Shown here one piece after another: positions 1-14,600 of a stretch of 64,000 nucleotides of DNA (position 1 is its first letter; each line of letters begins with the position of its first letter). The notes under the pieces were generated by a model. It saw only the letters and a program-made list of their open reading frames with translations. It had not been told where the DNA came from and did not search any database. The position numbers were made by a program, and so were the translations under genes. The stretch spans positions 287,501 through 351,500 of the forward strand of contig JAWDGP010001176.1 in NCBI GenBank assembly GCA_033675545.1. Direction: 5' to 3'. The stretch is from Elysia crispata. Taxonomy: Eukaryota; Mollusca; Gastropoda; Plakobranchidae.

Positions 1-2940
1 GCCATCACCACCACTACCACACTGCACCTACTCCTGCTAAAATTGCTTCGACTACAAACAAAGGTACTTCTTTTAGTTGTACCAGTCCTTATATACTGAT
101 CTGACTACACCCTTAAAGTACTGCTACTAGTACTACTGTTGCTGATAAAACTACTAATACTATTTCGTACCATTGCTGTGTAGTTTCGATATATGCTCTG
201 AATTAATACATGTAGTAAGGTGACAAATTTGGCACATCTTTTCAGAACTTTTAATTTAATAAATGATTGGAATTTTTTCCCCCTTGAATATTTAAAAATG
301 CTAATTCTTATTTATTTATTTATTTTTTTGGCAATGCATTATAGACCATAGCATGTTTAGATAATTTACATGGGAACTAAACATGTGATGATTCAGGTTA
401 GTAAAATTGAGAAAACTATGCTATTATCTGAATTAAATAATACCTGGCCTTGGGAGTTCATGTATATTATATGGTGTAGTACCAATAAAAATGATAATTG
501 TAGGCAAAAAAATTTGTGCCAGTTTTCACACTTGGACTTATATACTGTTATCTAATGTTGTTGGATCTTCAACTGTCACTCTTGTTGTAGCAATCATAAT
601 AGGAGAGAGAACTACAGAAATTGGATAGTGGCCAACTACTTGCCAAAACAAGACTTTTTACTTTTTGATCTGGTGCTTGTCATGTTGACATCAACCAAAT
701 GCAGCTAACACAAAAGATAGCCAGGTATCCCTCTTCCCTTTCCTCCTGTAGCTGCTGCTGCTTCTACTCTTGTGGATGTATTGCTAGTTCTCATGACCTT
801 TCGTTGCCAACTAAGATAGCCTATATCAATAAAGTCCCATTTTGTCAACTCCCTACGCATGCGAAGCTAGCCGTTGAACCAAATGATCAGAGACTCGCTC
901 ATTAATAAATTTGTACACTATGTGCCATTAAAAAATATCTTTTATGACATTCTTTCCTAATTAATTACACTAATTACTAAGTTGACATTATTATTTTCAT
1001 TATAAAAACAAAACAAACCCAGATCAAAAAATTTTTGCTGGGAGAGTGACAGATCGGAAGCTTCTCTCGTTAACGATTATCAGTCATCTCATTTCTCTGG
1101 ATATAGACAAGTACGTGACCATCGGGAAGGAACAAAGGCTGATGGATATCAAAGCATAACAAATACTAATGTGGATTAAACTAAAACACTAACAGATAAG
1201 AGACAATGTGCATGTATTGGTGCTGAAATCAAAATCATCAATTCATATGGCAATCATCCTCTTTCCCACCCGTTCTTAATCATATGTTATTTATTTTTAC
1301 TTAACCAAGAGATAAGAAACTTTGATATTACTTTGACAACTAAGAGAATTCCTTAGCACAGAAAAAATTCTGACAGTATTAACTGCACAATTATTTGTAT
1401 TTCAGTAATTCCTTTTTTAAAATTTTGGAATCCAGCTATTGTTACATTATTCAATTTAGTTTTGTCAAAAGGAATTATTTTACTTTAGAATTGACATGCA
1501 GTCATCTCTCATTTTCAGCAATGTGTAAGAGCACATTGATGAGTAAAATTAAATAGCCAGTAGAGTGTGAGCTTGAGTTATTGATGCACAATTTATTCAT
1601 GAATATTCCTGACAAGTCTGTCATCTCTATATCTTTCTCTAAACATTGAGGATTTAACTGTTAATAGTGTCTCTTAGTCTTATTGGGTTCTTCTTGCTTC
1701 TGAGAAAGGAAAGATTCTTGATAAACAAAAAAACAACAACTGCACAATGGCCAATAGAATTATATTGAACACTTTATTGTTTAAACAAAAAAAACAACAA
1801 ACCTGAAGTATCTTTGTCTTCAGATACTGAGAGCAAAAAACAGTAACAATTTCTCATTTTGCAACGATTGCAAATATGGATCAGTAAAATCCGTAGATTT
1901 TAATTTTTTTATCTGTGTAATGCTTAATATGGATAACTAAAATTAAAAAACTTAACATTGAAATTCAACAACAAATCATTGTAGTGGACTCATATTTGTT
2001 ATTAAGTATTCATATTGAACCATGGCTGAAAAATTTCTGCAGGCTCATCTCATATATCTAAAATGCGTACAAAAAGAAAAACCTCAACATACACATTCAG
2101 AATCATAATTCTTAAATGCATTGTTTGTCCTTTAATACATGTGGGAACTGTATTCTAGCATTCTTAAAGTTCTGTTGCATTTGTAAAGAACAACCACTCA
2201 TAATTATGTCCACTTTCAGATGATCTGAGGCTTTTATATATTGCCAGTAACGTTTATAAGGATAAAAAGATGAAGCATGAAAGAAACATTTAAAAATAAA
2301 ACCCGGAACTGATTACATAAACATGCTGCAGAACAATTTCACCTTACATGATTCTTAAGAACAGTGTGAGATATCTTCTCGACACAGAAAGAAAACTCAA
2401 AGAAATACAAAAAAAAGGAAATATATTGAATGAATACTGAAAGGTTAAAAATGAACACAAAAGCTTTTCCTGCACTGGCAAGAGTTGCAAACAGTAAACT
2501 TGGGTTAAATTTCCTAGTCATCTTGCTAGTTAATGGGGATCTGAAGATTATATACCCACAATAGATACCTTTAAGTTTTTAACTGTGTAACAAAGTAAAA
2601 CAAAATATGATTTTGTTTCAAATGCTGAAAACTGTATAAGATTAAAATAGCTGCACAAAGGACAAAAAGCCAAATTAAAGTAATATAATTTATGAAAAGA
2701 AGAATATTTGATTGCTACTTGCATTTGGACAAGCAGTTATAGCTAACCTTCTAGAATAATACCTATATAAATTATGATTACAGCCTTTCCTCCTCTGGTC
2801 AAAAATTTCTGTATTTGTGGCCATTGATAAAATGATTAAGATAAAACAGATAAAAATAAGAAAACATGCACCTACAGTAAAACCATATAAACATATGAGA
2901 TTTTGTAAGTACAGTTCAAAAATTTTTCCTTAATTAAAAA
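1..2940. other. Non-coding flank downstream of the photolyase gene
   Basis: No exon with sensible splice sites or a recognisable protein was found. Positions 1-175 are rich in imperfect ACT/ACC triplets. Positions 560-905 are less AT-rich and include a trinucleotide GCT run near 750. The short open frames here are not supported as genes. The rest is AT-rich sequence without visible structure. Confidence 0.5.
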
Positions 2941-2962
2941 AAAAAATGATATACATACATGT

Positions 2963-3157
<195 letters not shown>

Positions 3158-3520
3158 AGAGGAGGGGGGAAGAAAAGGGAAAAAGACAACTCCAATTCAC
3201 AGATAACACCAAGAAAAAAATATGATACTAACCGGTTACCCTACTTAAGGCCTAATTGTTAAGAAAATTCTTCATATTGATCAATGATGAAGCAAACACA
3301 TTGAAAGTGTATTATTCATATGATTTTTCATCGCTCTAAAACATTAAAAAATTCCTGATCCTAGCTACATAATTTTGATGACTTTATAGTTTTAATCCCT
3401 AAAATGTAAGGAGACAAGCAAGATTCATCAGCCTGCTGACAAGACAAATAATGCATGAAAATATCATTGTTAAAAAAAAAGAACAAGAAATAAACAAAGA
3501 AACACAAAAAACCAAAACAG

Positions 3521-3526
3521 TTTATT
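3521..3526 (-). promoter_or_regulatory. Candidate poly(A) signal of the photolyase gene
   Basis: AATAAA on the minus strand, about 325 nt past the stop codon, would give a short 3' UTR. It is a match to a six-base word in AT-rich DNA, so the support is weak. Confidence 0.3.
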
Positions 3527-3851
3527 GTTGCTGCCTTCTCGTACATATATGCACCTAAAATCAAAAAGAAATATGGATATGAAGGAGACACATTTGATGC
3601 TCACAATTAAAAGTATATAATATCCTGAACTCAGGAAAGGTAAAGTGTAAACATTTAATTGTATAAACATTAAAGGATAAATCAGATCAACTAGAGTCTC
3701 TGAGATAAAATTGAGTCTATCAATTAGTATTGCATGTACAGGTATAATATATACATTTTGTAAAGAAGCAATATCAGGGAAGTGTACACTGGCCAAAAAA
3801 TTATGATCTGAAATAGCAAAACTGCTAAAATCATTAAAACAAGCATGAATA

Positions 3852-6800
3852 TTAACTTTTCTTTTTCTTCTTCAAAGGTCCATTATCAGCATCATCTGGT
3901 TGCCTCTTTTTAGAACTTTTAGAAGAAAGATCCTTGATGTTATCTTTATTGGTATCTGAATGAAAAAAAAAAGTTTACCAAGTGAAACCATCTGTAAATA
4001 ATCATGTACATTACCATAAATAGCACAAGTTTTCAGATTTAAATGGAATTTGAATGGTGACTAATATTAATACAAACACCTTGAAACTTATTGGTTACAA
4101 TTTAATTATTAATTCTTTCCAGCTAACTTGGTCATACATGCAATTGATCAACATTTGAAAAAAATTTAAAATACAAATTACCTGGATTGCTGCTCTTGGA
4201 TTTTGCATAAGCTGCTGCCATTTTCTGAATATTTTGCTGGCGCACAATGTCATGATCTACGATGGGTTTTGGGTAGTCTTTTCCAATGATACAACCTGCT
4301 GTTTGTTGCATGGTTGTGGGGGCCTTCCAAGGTTCAAAGATGTACTTTGCTGGAAACTTCTTCAAGGCTGGAATGTAATTCCTAGTGAAAAATATACCAT
4401 TCATTGGTGAATCCACATTCAAAAGAAATTCTCAATAACTTTGTAAATATCCAAATTTTCCAAGTAATATATTCAGAGCACTTTAGCATTGCACATATAA
4501 GCAAAAATGGAATTTAAAACCATTTATGATTTTTATACTTGCTATTTCCAAATATTTGAGAATGTAGGCTATTGTCACTTCAGGAAATCATGTCAATTTC
4601 AAGTCATATTTCCAATTGAGAAAAGAAGGAAAAATATATTACTTATAAGTGAAAGGAATGCCTAAGTTAATGTGAACACTGCATAATCAAACTCATTGGA
4701 GAATGTGCAAAATCAAACTTTTTCCATGCCTATTTTCTCCCTTTCTTTTTGTTTTTCTTATTGAAAAAAATTATTTCTCCCTTTTCACAAACTAGTATAA
4801 GATTACAACACATATTCATTGAACAATCTGCCCTCAACTTTCCAAGGAAGATATAGCTGTGACATTAAATAAAAAATATTCGCTTTATCACATTGGCAGA
4901 TCTAGCATTAAATTTCAGTCATGTGTCCAAATCAGTTGTTCATAAAATTCTTAAAATAAAGAAGCTCTGTGCCTCTCTCTGAGTAGATAAAATTTGTCAC
5001 CACACACCCTGGCCTTTGATCCCTATCGTTATCTAGAGCGACATTCCTCTCTACCTTCCCATTCTACTTTAAACAGCCTGATGCATCTGGCGCCAGTTGT
5101 CTGTCAGCACCTTCTAGGTCTTAGAGCTGCTTAGACTTCAAATGCATATATTATAAAAAAAATGCTGTCTTTTCCATCTGTGCAGACATGGGTACTGATG
5201 ACAGATTAACCACTAGCTCAACAAGTATTGGAGTAAAAAAAGCTGGGGAATAGCAGAGGAAGATTCCCAAATTGATGGTTGGTACACCAAGTAGCTCAGT
5301 TATTAGAGCGATGAAATAATGATGTAAAGATTTGGGTTCAATCCCTTGATAGTGGGATCAGCAGGCCAATCATTGACAGTACACACAGTCCATGTTTCAG
5401 TGGAAGATTATTATTCAAGAAAAAGTGATTTTTAATCTCTTTGAACTTTGACTTTAGACTGGACTTACGCCTAGAACTTACCATAGAGGAGGTAGCAGAT
5501 GAATAAACCAATAGCAATATATTTAGATGATAATGTAAAGGAGAATGGGCAGTAGGAGGTGGATTATGAGCAAAGATAAGAAAGAGTATGAGTGAAGAAG
5601 TGAGAGATCTCGACAAGACAAGGAGGGAGTAAGTGAATGATAGGGGAGGAGATTTGCTGAGCTGGAGATCAATAAGCAGTGATATTTATAATAGGAACAA
5701 AAAAATATCGGAAGTCAGTCGATAATTAAATTTGGTTATGGTCCCCAAATGCTGCTTAAATAATTCCAGGAATCATGTTCCAAAGGTGGTAAAAGAAAAA
5801 CAATGACAAATTCTCTTGTATGACATTTCAATATTTCACTCTACATTAGTTTGGGTAAAAAAAAACACTGCACCTGATAAAATCCCCATTTGGGTCTGTT
5901 TTCTTGCCAAAAGCTACAGGGCTGTACACTCTAAAGTATTGGTGAAAGAAAGCAGATGCAGATAGCCACATCCAGTTTCCTGCATTTAGGCTCCAATCAG
6001 CATCTAAAAGTAGTTTTTCAAACTCCTGAAAACCCAAAATGATATGAGATACTAGGAAGCATCAATCAGGAAAGGAACAGTGTTTGAAATAACATCTACA
6101 TAATTAAAAAAAAAAAAACCAAAACAATAATTCTTCTCACTTCACCAAAAAGCAAAGCACCATTTAACAGACCTTTCTTATTTTGAGGTCTTTGCATTTG
6201 AAATTCTTTCATAATCAAACTGCTTACTTGTAATATTCATGAAATTTCATTTAACTTTTGTAACTGGAAAAAAAAATTGCTTTTTTTAAAGAGTTATGAA
6301 ATACACTACATCTAAATCAAGTTAAAAAAAATTAATAACAACTATTGAATCTCATAAACACTTGGCATGAAATTGTATATAAATGCAGAGAAACAAAAAA
6401 AAACACAACTTGAAAGTGTCAATTCAAGATAACTCCAAATAGAATGCTTCAAAATATTTTGAATCCTTGTTCACAAACCCATACCTTCTGACCTTCCTCC
6501 CAACTGATCCAGAGGTCACCCCTGGTGAGAAAGCAAGCAACAGCGTGTCTGGCCAGGTGGTGGATCCAGCCCTCTCGCCTCAATTGAATCATGACAGCAT
6601 CAATAAAGGGATAACCTGTTCTACCCTGCAACCAAAAATTTTAAGACGCATTGACAAAAAGCTGCTTTTCTTTTCCTTTATAATTCTTATTTGAAAACTT
6701 AAAAACAATATGGTAATAAAAGAATGTGACTGCCAGTGATTAATAAGTAATATCCTTACACACCATAGGCAGCAAAAAAGTTCTTCACACATGATAAGTT

Positions 6801-8467
6801 TAGCATTGCCAAACTTTCCACACACACACATGCAAGGACCAAGGCATTGATAGATTGCAATAGGGTGAAACTGACAGACAGTCAAGGTGGACTGTTTCTT
6901 TAATATCAAACATAAAAATACATTTTAATTTCTTAAACTTTATGATAGGAAAAAGTTCTGAAAATTGCTCTTTCTGAAAAAACCTTTTCAACAAACCTGA
7001 AAAATGGAATACAAAAGTAACCTTCAAGCCAGACACTCATGTGATTGTAGCATGACTGAGGGAGACACTAATGATCTTAAATATCAGACAAACTGTTTAA
7101 GTACAATCCTTCCAAACCCATTAGAACTTCAGAACAATTAAAAGAAAGAAAGAAAGCAGCATAAAGAAGAATAAATGACATTGCAAAAAGTCTTTCACAT
7201 CATTTATCTCATAAATAAATATACCAAAAAAATTACAGCAACTGATATGCTTGCATATATGTCATTGTAATGTTCCAACTATGATAAAAGATTGATTGAA
7301 TATAAATACCATGTATTCTTTAAAATTTGGCCTCATAAATATTGTTTTAAGTGTGTACCAAATAAGCAGGTAAAATATTTTTATTTAAACAAATTTAAAA
7401 TGAATGCTACAAAAAAGTTATTTCAACCAATTTCCTACATTTTTATACTTCAAAAAGGGATACCTACTGGTTTCTCCAAAAAAAAAAAACAAAAAAATTC
7501 CCACTCAAATTTGCTGTAACAAACATTTGTACTCAAGTCTCAGTTCATCTGTCTAACTTTGGACAGAAAAATTCTCTGAGCCCACATATACACACTCACT
7601 TCACTACTGCAGACAAGGAGAATAAAAAATCGATTGATAACACTACCTCCTTCCAGGCATTCAAATAGTCCATATTCTCCTGCCACGGGATCTGTTTACA
7701 CACTGGGTTGCCCTTCATCTTGTCAAAGTTTGGTGTGACAGCTGCAACTGTGTAGTAAAATTCTCTCCACAAAACTTGTCCCATCAGGGACACTGGTGGT
7801 TGTGAGTGCTTCTAAAATGCAAGAAAAAAATATAAAGCAAGTTAAATTCTCTTCAAATATCTTTAGTACAAAAACTCTTACCGTGTAGATTTCAATTATA
7901 ATTACTCACTTCCCAGAGTCAAGGTTTAAAGTTTTTCATATTCTTCAGAGTTAAGGAATACAGTGAGTGAAAAACAATTATAATCGTTGTAATTTTCCTC
8001 CACTCAACATAAAATAAAATGTAAAAAGAAAAAAAATTACATATATATATGTATATATCATTATATATATATATATCATTATACATATATATACATATAT
8101 ATATATATATAACATTTGCTTATTGAACTTTGGGATTATGAAAAAATAATGAAAATCTTTACCTGCATTGTCAATCTATTCTTCACCTGAGTCAAATTAA
8201 ATTTCATTTGGTCCTGACACCATCTCTTGCATCCATTAATCTACTAACTGCTCTATCCTTACCCTAATTATTTGTCATTCTCTTCAGGATCATATTCTTT
8301 ATCATACAGGTCACTAAAACTAAATAAAGAGTTTTTTGTTGTTGGTACCACTCAATTTAGAACTAAACCCATGAGAAAGCCTACCTTCAAACTACAAAAG
8401 AGCTAAAATTACCAAACAGTAATATTACTAGTTACATCTAATAAAAACTTTGAATAATAATAATAAC

Positions 8468-8565
<98 letters not shown>

Positions 8566-8614
8566 TAATAATAATAATAAGAAGAAGAAGAAGAATAACA
8601 ACAACAACAACAAA

Positions 8615-8699
<85 letters not shown>

Positions 8700-11600
8700 G
8701 TAATAATAATGTAAGGGAAAATTTCTCATACTTGTTGTTTTATTACACTGATGTGTGCTGATAAACTAATATATCACTTGATGTATCATTTGATTTGTGT
8801 GTTTGTTGGTATGTGAAGTAGATGATATCACAAAAGTCACACTTCTAAAAGCAATAGAAATAGAACATGATGCACAAAAAGTAAGAAATTTAAAGGCAAT
8901 CAAATGGAAATTCACTCATATCCTTTTGTACCAAAACTACTTTCCGTAGATCATGCTTTATTATCATAACTGTAAACTGAGGATAATTTTGTGCCCCCAC
9001 ATTTTAAATAGACAAAAAGAAACTGAATTATAATTATTTGTCAAAAGTAACCCCCATTAAATTTAATACCATAAACACTACTACACCTATTCCTATACCA
9101 GGTGTGAAAAGATCACAACACTTTACTGTATTAAAAAAATTGTCATCCTCAATTGAAATACTCCATGTGAGGATTTGGTATTTGCACAAGTCATACTTGC
9201 TGTTAACTAAACATTATTTGGTTCATGATTTGATTCCTTAAGATATGTAAAACGTTCTTTATGATTCGAATCCTGTCTGGCAATAGCTAAAGTTACCCCC
9301 GTTGATTCTTTAGCCGAAGTTACCCCTATTGATTCTTTCAGAGATTGCCAAAGGTCAGTGTAGTTTTCATTTGGTTCCTATAAATGCTGCATAATTATTT
9401 GTGAAGCTAAATGTTAGTCGAGAATTCTCATTATAAGCATTTTGAAACAAATAAAAGTGACCCCTGTGGTAGCAAAGTCACTCCTGATGTACAACTAGGG
9501 TTAAATAGCAGGTTTCAGACAAAAATGTGCAACATTTGAAAACACTCATCTAAAAGGAAATTTAAGGTTCTGAAAAGTATATTTCATGACAAACATAGAT
9601 TAAAAAAATTTACCTGAATAACCTGAACTGAGTTCGTTCTTTCATTAAAAAATGAATATTTTGCACCATATTTATTTTACAATGTCTTACTTTAATGATT
9701 ACAGGCTTACCTTCCCTTTGTAAACATTCACTAATTTGTGGTAGAACAAACGCGACGATAAACAACCAAACTTGAGATAAGGACTCAGAACAGTTGTACT
9801 TGGCAAGAGGGAATTGGGTTCTGTTTTTGGTTTCTCAAAGGAACATATCCAGTTCTGTAAAAGATTTAATTCAGGAGGGTAGTTATTTTCAAAATTAAAC
9901 AGAAAAAATCTTAACATATTACATTGTAACATTCGGGCCAACACATATTCTATCATCATTATGAATCTTTTTTTTTTAACTACACTAAAACACCCTATTA
10001 AAAACCTTAATTAATTTGAAAAGAATCCCAGGCAACAAAAGATGTATGGAGCTGTCTGTTTAATTGAAACATAAATGTGAGATGTTGGTTATTTAAGCAT
10101 TAGTCTTCCGGATTTTTTAGAACTAGATTTTCTTCCTAAAATTTACAGACTTTTTGATTCATTCTATTCATTTCTCTAATTTAAAAAAAAATATTTATCT
10201 CAAAACATAAGTAGGCTGTTTGTATATTTTTGGACTTTCTTGAACCAGTAAAAATGTTCTTTACATGTTGCAAAAGCTTGATATAATTCAAACTTGCTTC
10301 TCATTAAATAAGGTGCCTCAAAATATTTGACGCTCATTTTTATTTTGAAATACTAAACTCAGAAGGTTTCCAGGCTGGCACCATAGAGACAAATCTGTAG
10401 AATTTACGAGATTCTCTTACTGGAAATTTAGAGGTAAATGATGATAACATTACTTTTGTTTCCTTTTCCTTTTTTCTCTGTTTGGCACTACACAGCGTAC
10501 AAAATTAAGGTCATGTAATTTCTTTACCACTTTCTTTAAGTGTCTCTCCATTCTTTCAAGAGCTTCTGTTTCTCCTCCTGGATAGAGATTTGGACCCAGA
10601 TCAGTCATACACACACCAAGGTCCTCTAGAGTAGGAACCCCAAACTCCTTATTGTGTGTGTCACTTATTGGGGTCCTGCACCCTACATAAGAAAAAATAT
10701 GGTAGGAAAAAAAGGACAAAAATGAAATAAAGTTGGTCAATAAAATAGAAATTTCTTTTACAGATTCATGTTGGAATCCCTTTTCACCTACTAAAGTCAC
10801 TCTATCCACTATATTCATCTCATACAATATATAAACATTCCTTCCCAGTTTTCAATTCAACTCAAAAGATAGTAAAAACGTTTGCCAAACCATCAACACA
10901 CCCAAGCTTTCAATCAATTTGTAAGCATTGCTGGCACTTTAGAATGAGAGAAAAGTGTGTAATTATGAGGATTAATTATGTCTGAGTAATTGGTTTAGAC
11001 AACTGTCAACTTATCCCATTCATTCTCATTCTCTACACGAATATTTATTTATTTTTTTTTTTTAATTTCTTAAACATTTTCGGTTTACCTGCATCTTAAT
11101 TGATCCTCGAACTTAAGCTGTTAATAATGTTTCAAGAATTGTGATCTAGCTTTTTTTTTTAATAAAAATTGAATGATAGTTTTTAAAAACAAATCTAAAC
11201 AAAAATAAACAAAATATTAAAATCAACAAGAAAACAAACAAATATTGAACAATGGTGTCTATATCATAAATGGTTACTTCGATTTCTTTCTACAATGTCT
11301 CTTTTAAAACATTCCTCGTAAAATAATGAAATTTTACTCAATTTTGATCTGACAATATCAGTCTGAAATGTGGTAACAAAAGACTGAAGAAAAATTATGG
11401 ATTTAGACTAAAAATAGTCTTGAAAATTCATTGTATTTTGGTGCAACAGACATTTTGTTGAATGAGCCATTGTTTAGAAAAGACCAATCATGGGGCTCCA
11501 AACTAACCTGTGACTCAAGGAACAGGTAGAGTTAAGCCATTCATAGCTTCATGAGTAATCACAATAACATATCCGAAGCTATTAATTTATCTGTTGCCCA

Positions 11601-14600
11601 GACGTTAGGGAGTTTGTATCTAGTTCTAACACCAAATTTTACATGAAAATTCTTTCATATCGTGTAGAAAGGAAAAAAAAATAGATTGCTTCATTAGTCA
11701 CCTTGCCTCCAGATGGTAAAAAGGGTGAGCTTTTCTCTGATCAATGATGTTTATTTTTTTTTTTTCGTCGATAAATACAATCGTTCCAGATTACTTTCAT
11801 CAAAATAATCAGTCTATCTACATCACAAAATTGTATACCCACATGCTTTTCAAGAAACAAAATGAAACTCAGTAATCCTCAGTCCTTAAAGTAAATTTTG
11901 TACATAGCTTTCAGCCTGAACTCACATTTTGAATGATGTGACAAAAACAATAATTTTATCCAAAAGGCTTGACATAAAAGTATCCCACCTAAAAAACATA
12001 TATTTTGTTTTGAATTATTATATTTCTGAACATGTGATCAGTCTCTACCTGGTACCAGTACTTCAAATCAAAATTTCATGAACACACATCATTGTGTGCT
12101 TAGAAGGTTTGGAATAAAAAAAAAAATCAATCTCCAATGGTCACAACTTTATTTGCATTTAAACCTATGTGTATAAGCTCAGAGTTTAAAGTCTTAAAAT
12201 AAATATACCGCTCAATGAATACCTCCTGAGAGACCATAACAAAATATCTACAATATAAGTGGTCAGCACTAATGGTGGGCTTCAGTGGAGAAATGGATTA
12301 ATGAAGGTTGCATGAAAAAAGCATCATACTTTGATTTTTTTTCAATGAACACTAGTATTTTGACATTTCGAGTCAGACACTACACTGTATCTGCAGCGAA
12401 TCTCATCAGCACCACATTACTCCAGTCTCAGTCGAGAGATAAACATGAAATGTAAACTGTGTGAAGAGAAATGCCCAGATTTGGGTTACTTTTTTGCATG
12501 AGATCTTTATTCTATATAAAAGAGAAAGAATGCCCTCTTTGCGATATACATGAGAAGAATTTAAATGTCACATTGTTCTGTACACTAAGCACCTGAAAGA
12601 CTCTGGAGGACATTAATGTTACTTTTGTAAAGTTTGTTTTTCTTATTTGCACAGGAAACCATGCTTGTATGAAAAATTACATGTTAGGGCCAATACTGTT
12701 TTCTCCTGTGGCATTTTCCTTCAATCATTCCAATTGTCACCAGATGTTCCAGTTTCTCTCTTTACATCACATGGCTAAAAAAGGTTTCCTGGTGTATGCA
12801 TCTATTTAAGAGTGATCTTGTTGTGCCAGCTTAATAACACTGTTTCGTTTAATTTCTTTGCACTCCATGAGACTCATAGCATACTCCGCAGGAACTACAT
12901 TTCTGTTGCCTCTAACTGCATTTGTAGCTGTTTGGCTTCAAACAATTTATATCAACCCAAACAAGTTATGGTTAACAGAGATGGAAGTACAAAAACTATG
13001 ATATGCATTCAACTCAATTTCTAATCTAAACATCAAACTTGTTAAAATTGAGACCCCTTCTAAATACCTTGCAAATCTTGAACTGTAGGAGAGGATAAAG
13101 CCTGCTCAGGTGGACCAAGACGTGATGCTGCTGTTTGAAAACTCTGGTATGTTAGTGGTGCTTTTCCTCCATTGATTTTCACAATCCTTTTACAAAAGAA
13201 AGAGAAAAATACTTTAGAATAATAAAAAAGTAATACTCTATCTATGCTTCATAATAAAGATATGTTTAAAGCAGCAAGAATAATTTCACTACCATAAATC
13301 ATAATCTTCAATTCCCTCTGTTTTCAAATAGTTACCTAGTGATATTGGTAGAAGGAAGAAATCAGAACTAAGTCATTACAACACATAAGCCATTGTCTTC
13401 AAACAAAACTAATTTGATATCTGTCTAAATGCTTAAATTGTCAAGAGGCTACTCTTGTGAAACAGCGAAGCATAATGATTTATTATTGGGATTGTTTGTT
13501 TTTTGTTTTTTTTTTTTCAATATCTTACCGATTTCTACAAGCATTCTAAATAACATTTAAAATTGCTGCCAACAGAACATATGCTATGGCCATGCAAAAG
13601 GTACCAAAATATTCAATGTGTTAGACATCTCATTGAGAGATAAAATGGCCAAATTTAAAAATCATTGAGGTTTGATAGAAACTAAAAGAACATAGTTTAA
13701 TTACTTTTAAAGAAAATTGTTCCAAACAAAATTTAAATATTTAACATTTTCCTCACTTCAAAATATATTCTCAATTCTGGTTGGCTGTTTTGTTTTGTAC
13801 TGCTTAAGCAAACCAATACCGCACTCTAAATAAAAAAAAATCAGATCATAAGAATTCAATTCAGTGCTAACTTACACAAGCCTATGTGTCTCTATGTGAA
13901 ACAAGATAGTAACTTTTACTTGGACTTGGTGACTATTCAACTAGAATCTAACTTATAATTGTGTTCTATTTGCTTCTCTTATTACTATTACCTGTGTACA
14001 TCATAAAGTGTGTGAGATATAGAGGTGGTAACACTGACTCCAAGATTGTCCATTGTAACACCAACACGTTCATCTCTGGCTACAGCATAAGGTTCAGTGT
14101 CCACTTCATATGTTAGCTTGGTAATTTTCCACTTCTTGCACAGTTTCTCCAACTCTGTTTCTGGGTTGCCTCTGACCACAAAGAGCCTAAAAATAAGAAC
14201 AATGCTCTGCTAAAACCAAAAAAAGGCAACATAATTAAATGAGTGATGTACTTAGAATCAAGCGATAGATTGACCCTGAAAGTTATTTAAAAAATCTGCA
14301 TAAAATTTGTTAATGTAATGTTTAAATAAAAAATTAAAAAAAATGACTCATAACATAAAAGTTTTATAATTTTCGATTTCTCCTGCAAATGCTGACTGTT
14401 GTTGCACTAATGATGCCACATCATAATGCATCCTTGATAAAATATCAAAGAGGTGTAAACAAAAACTTTACATACAATAACCACTAGACTTTTCAAAGAA
14501 CTACAAATGTAATATAGGATGTTGCCAATATTTTCAATAAATCATCATCAACCTGTTATGATTGTTTTTTAATTTATTAACCAAGTTAGATAAATAATTA

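Noticed and set aside
5281..5353. Possible tRNA gene
   Set aside because: A- and B-box words are present but the acceptor stem and anticodon arm do not pair; the sequence continues into a repeat body shared with 37.8 kb, so it is a SINE.
8409..8761. Poly-Asn, poly-Tyr and poly-Leu open frames
   Set aside because: Translation of the AAT microsatellite inside a photolyase intron.
9262..9274. GATTCGAATCC word resembling a tRNA B box
   Set aside because: No A box or cloverleaf upstream at the required distance.
10450..10530. Extension of photolyase exon 4 through KRKRKQK
   Set aside because: This is read-through past a good GTAAAG donor; the homologous continuation ([10 protein letters not shown]) is in the next exon at 9,854.
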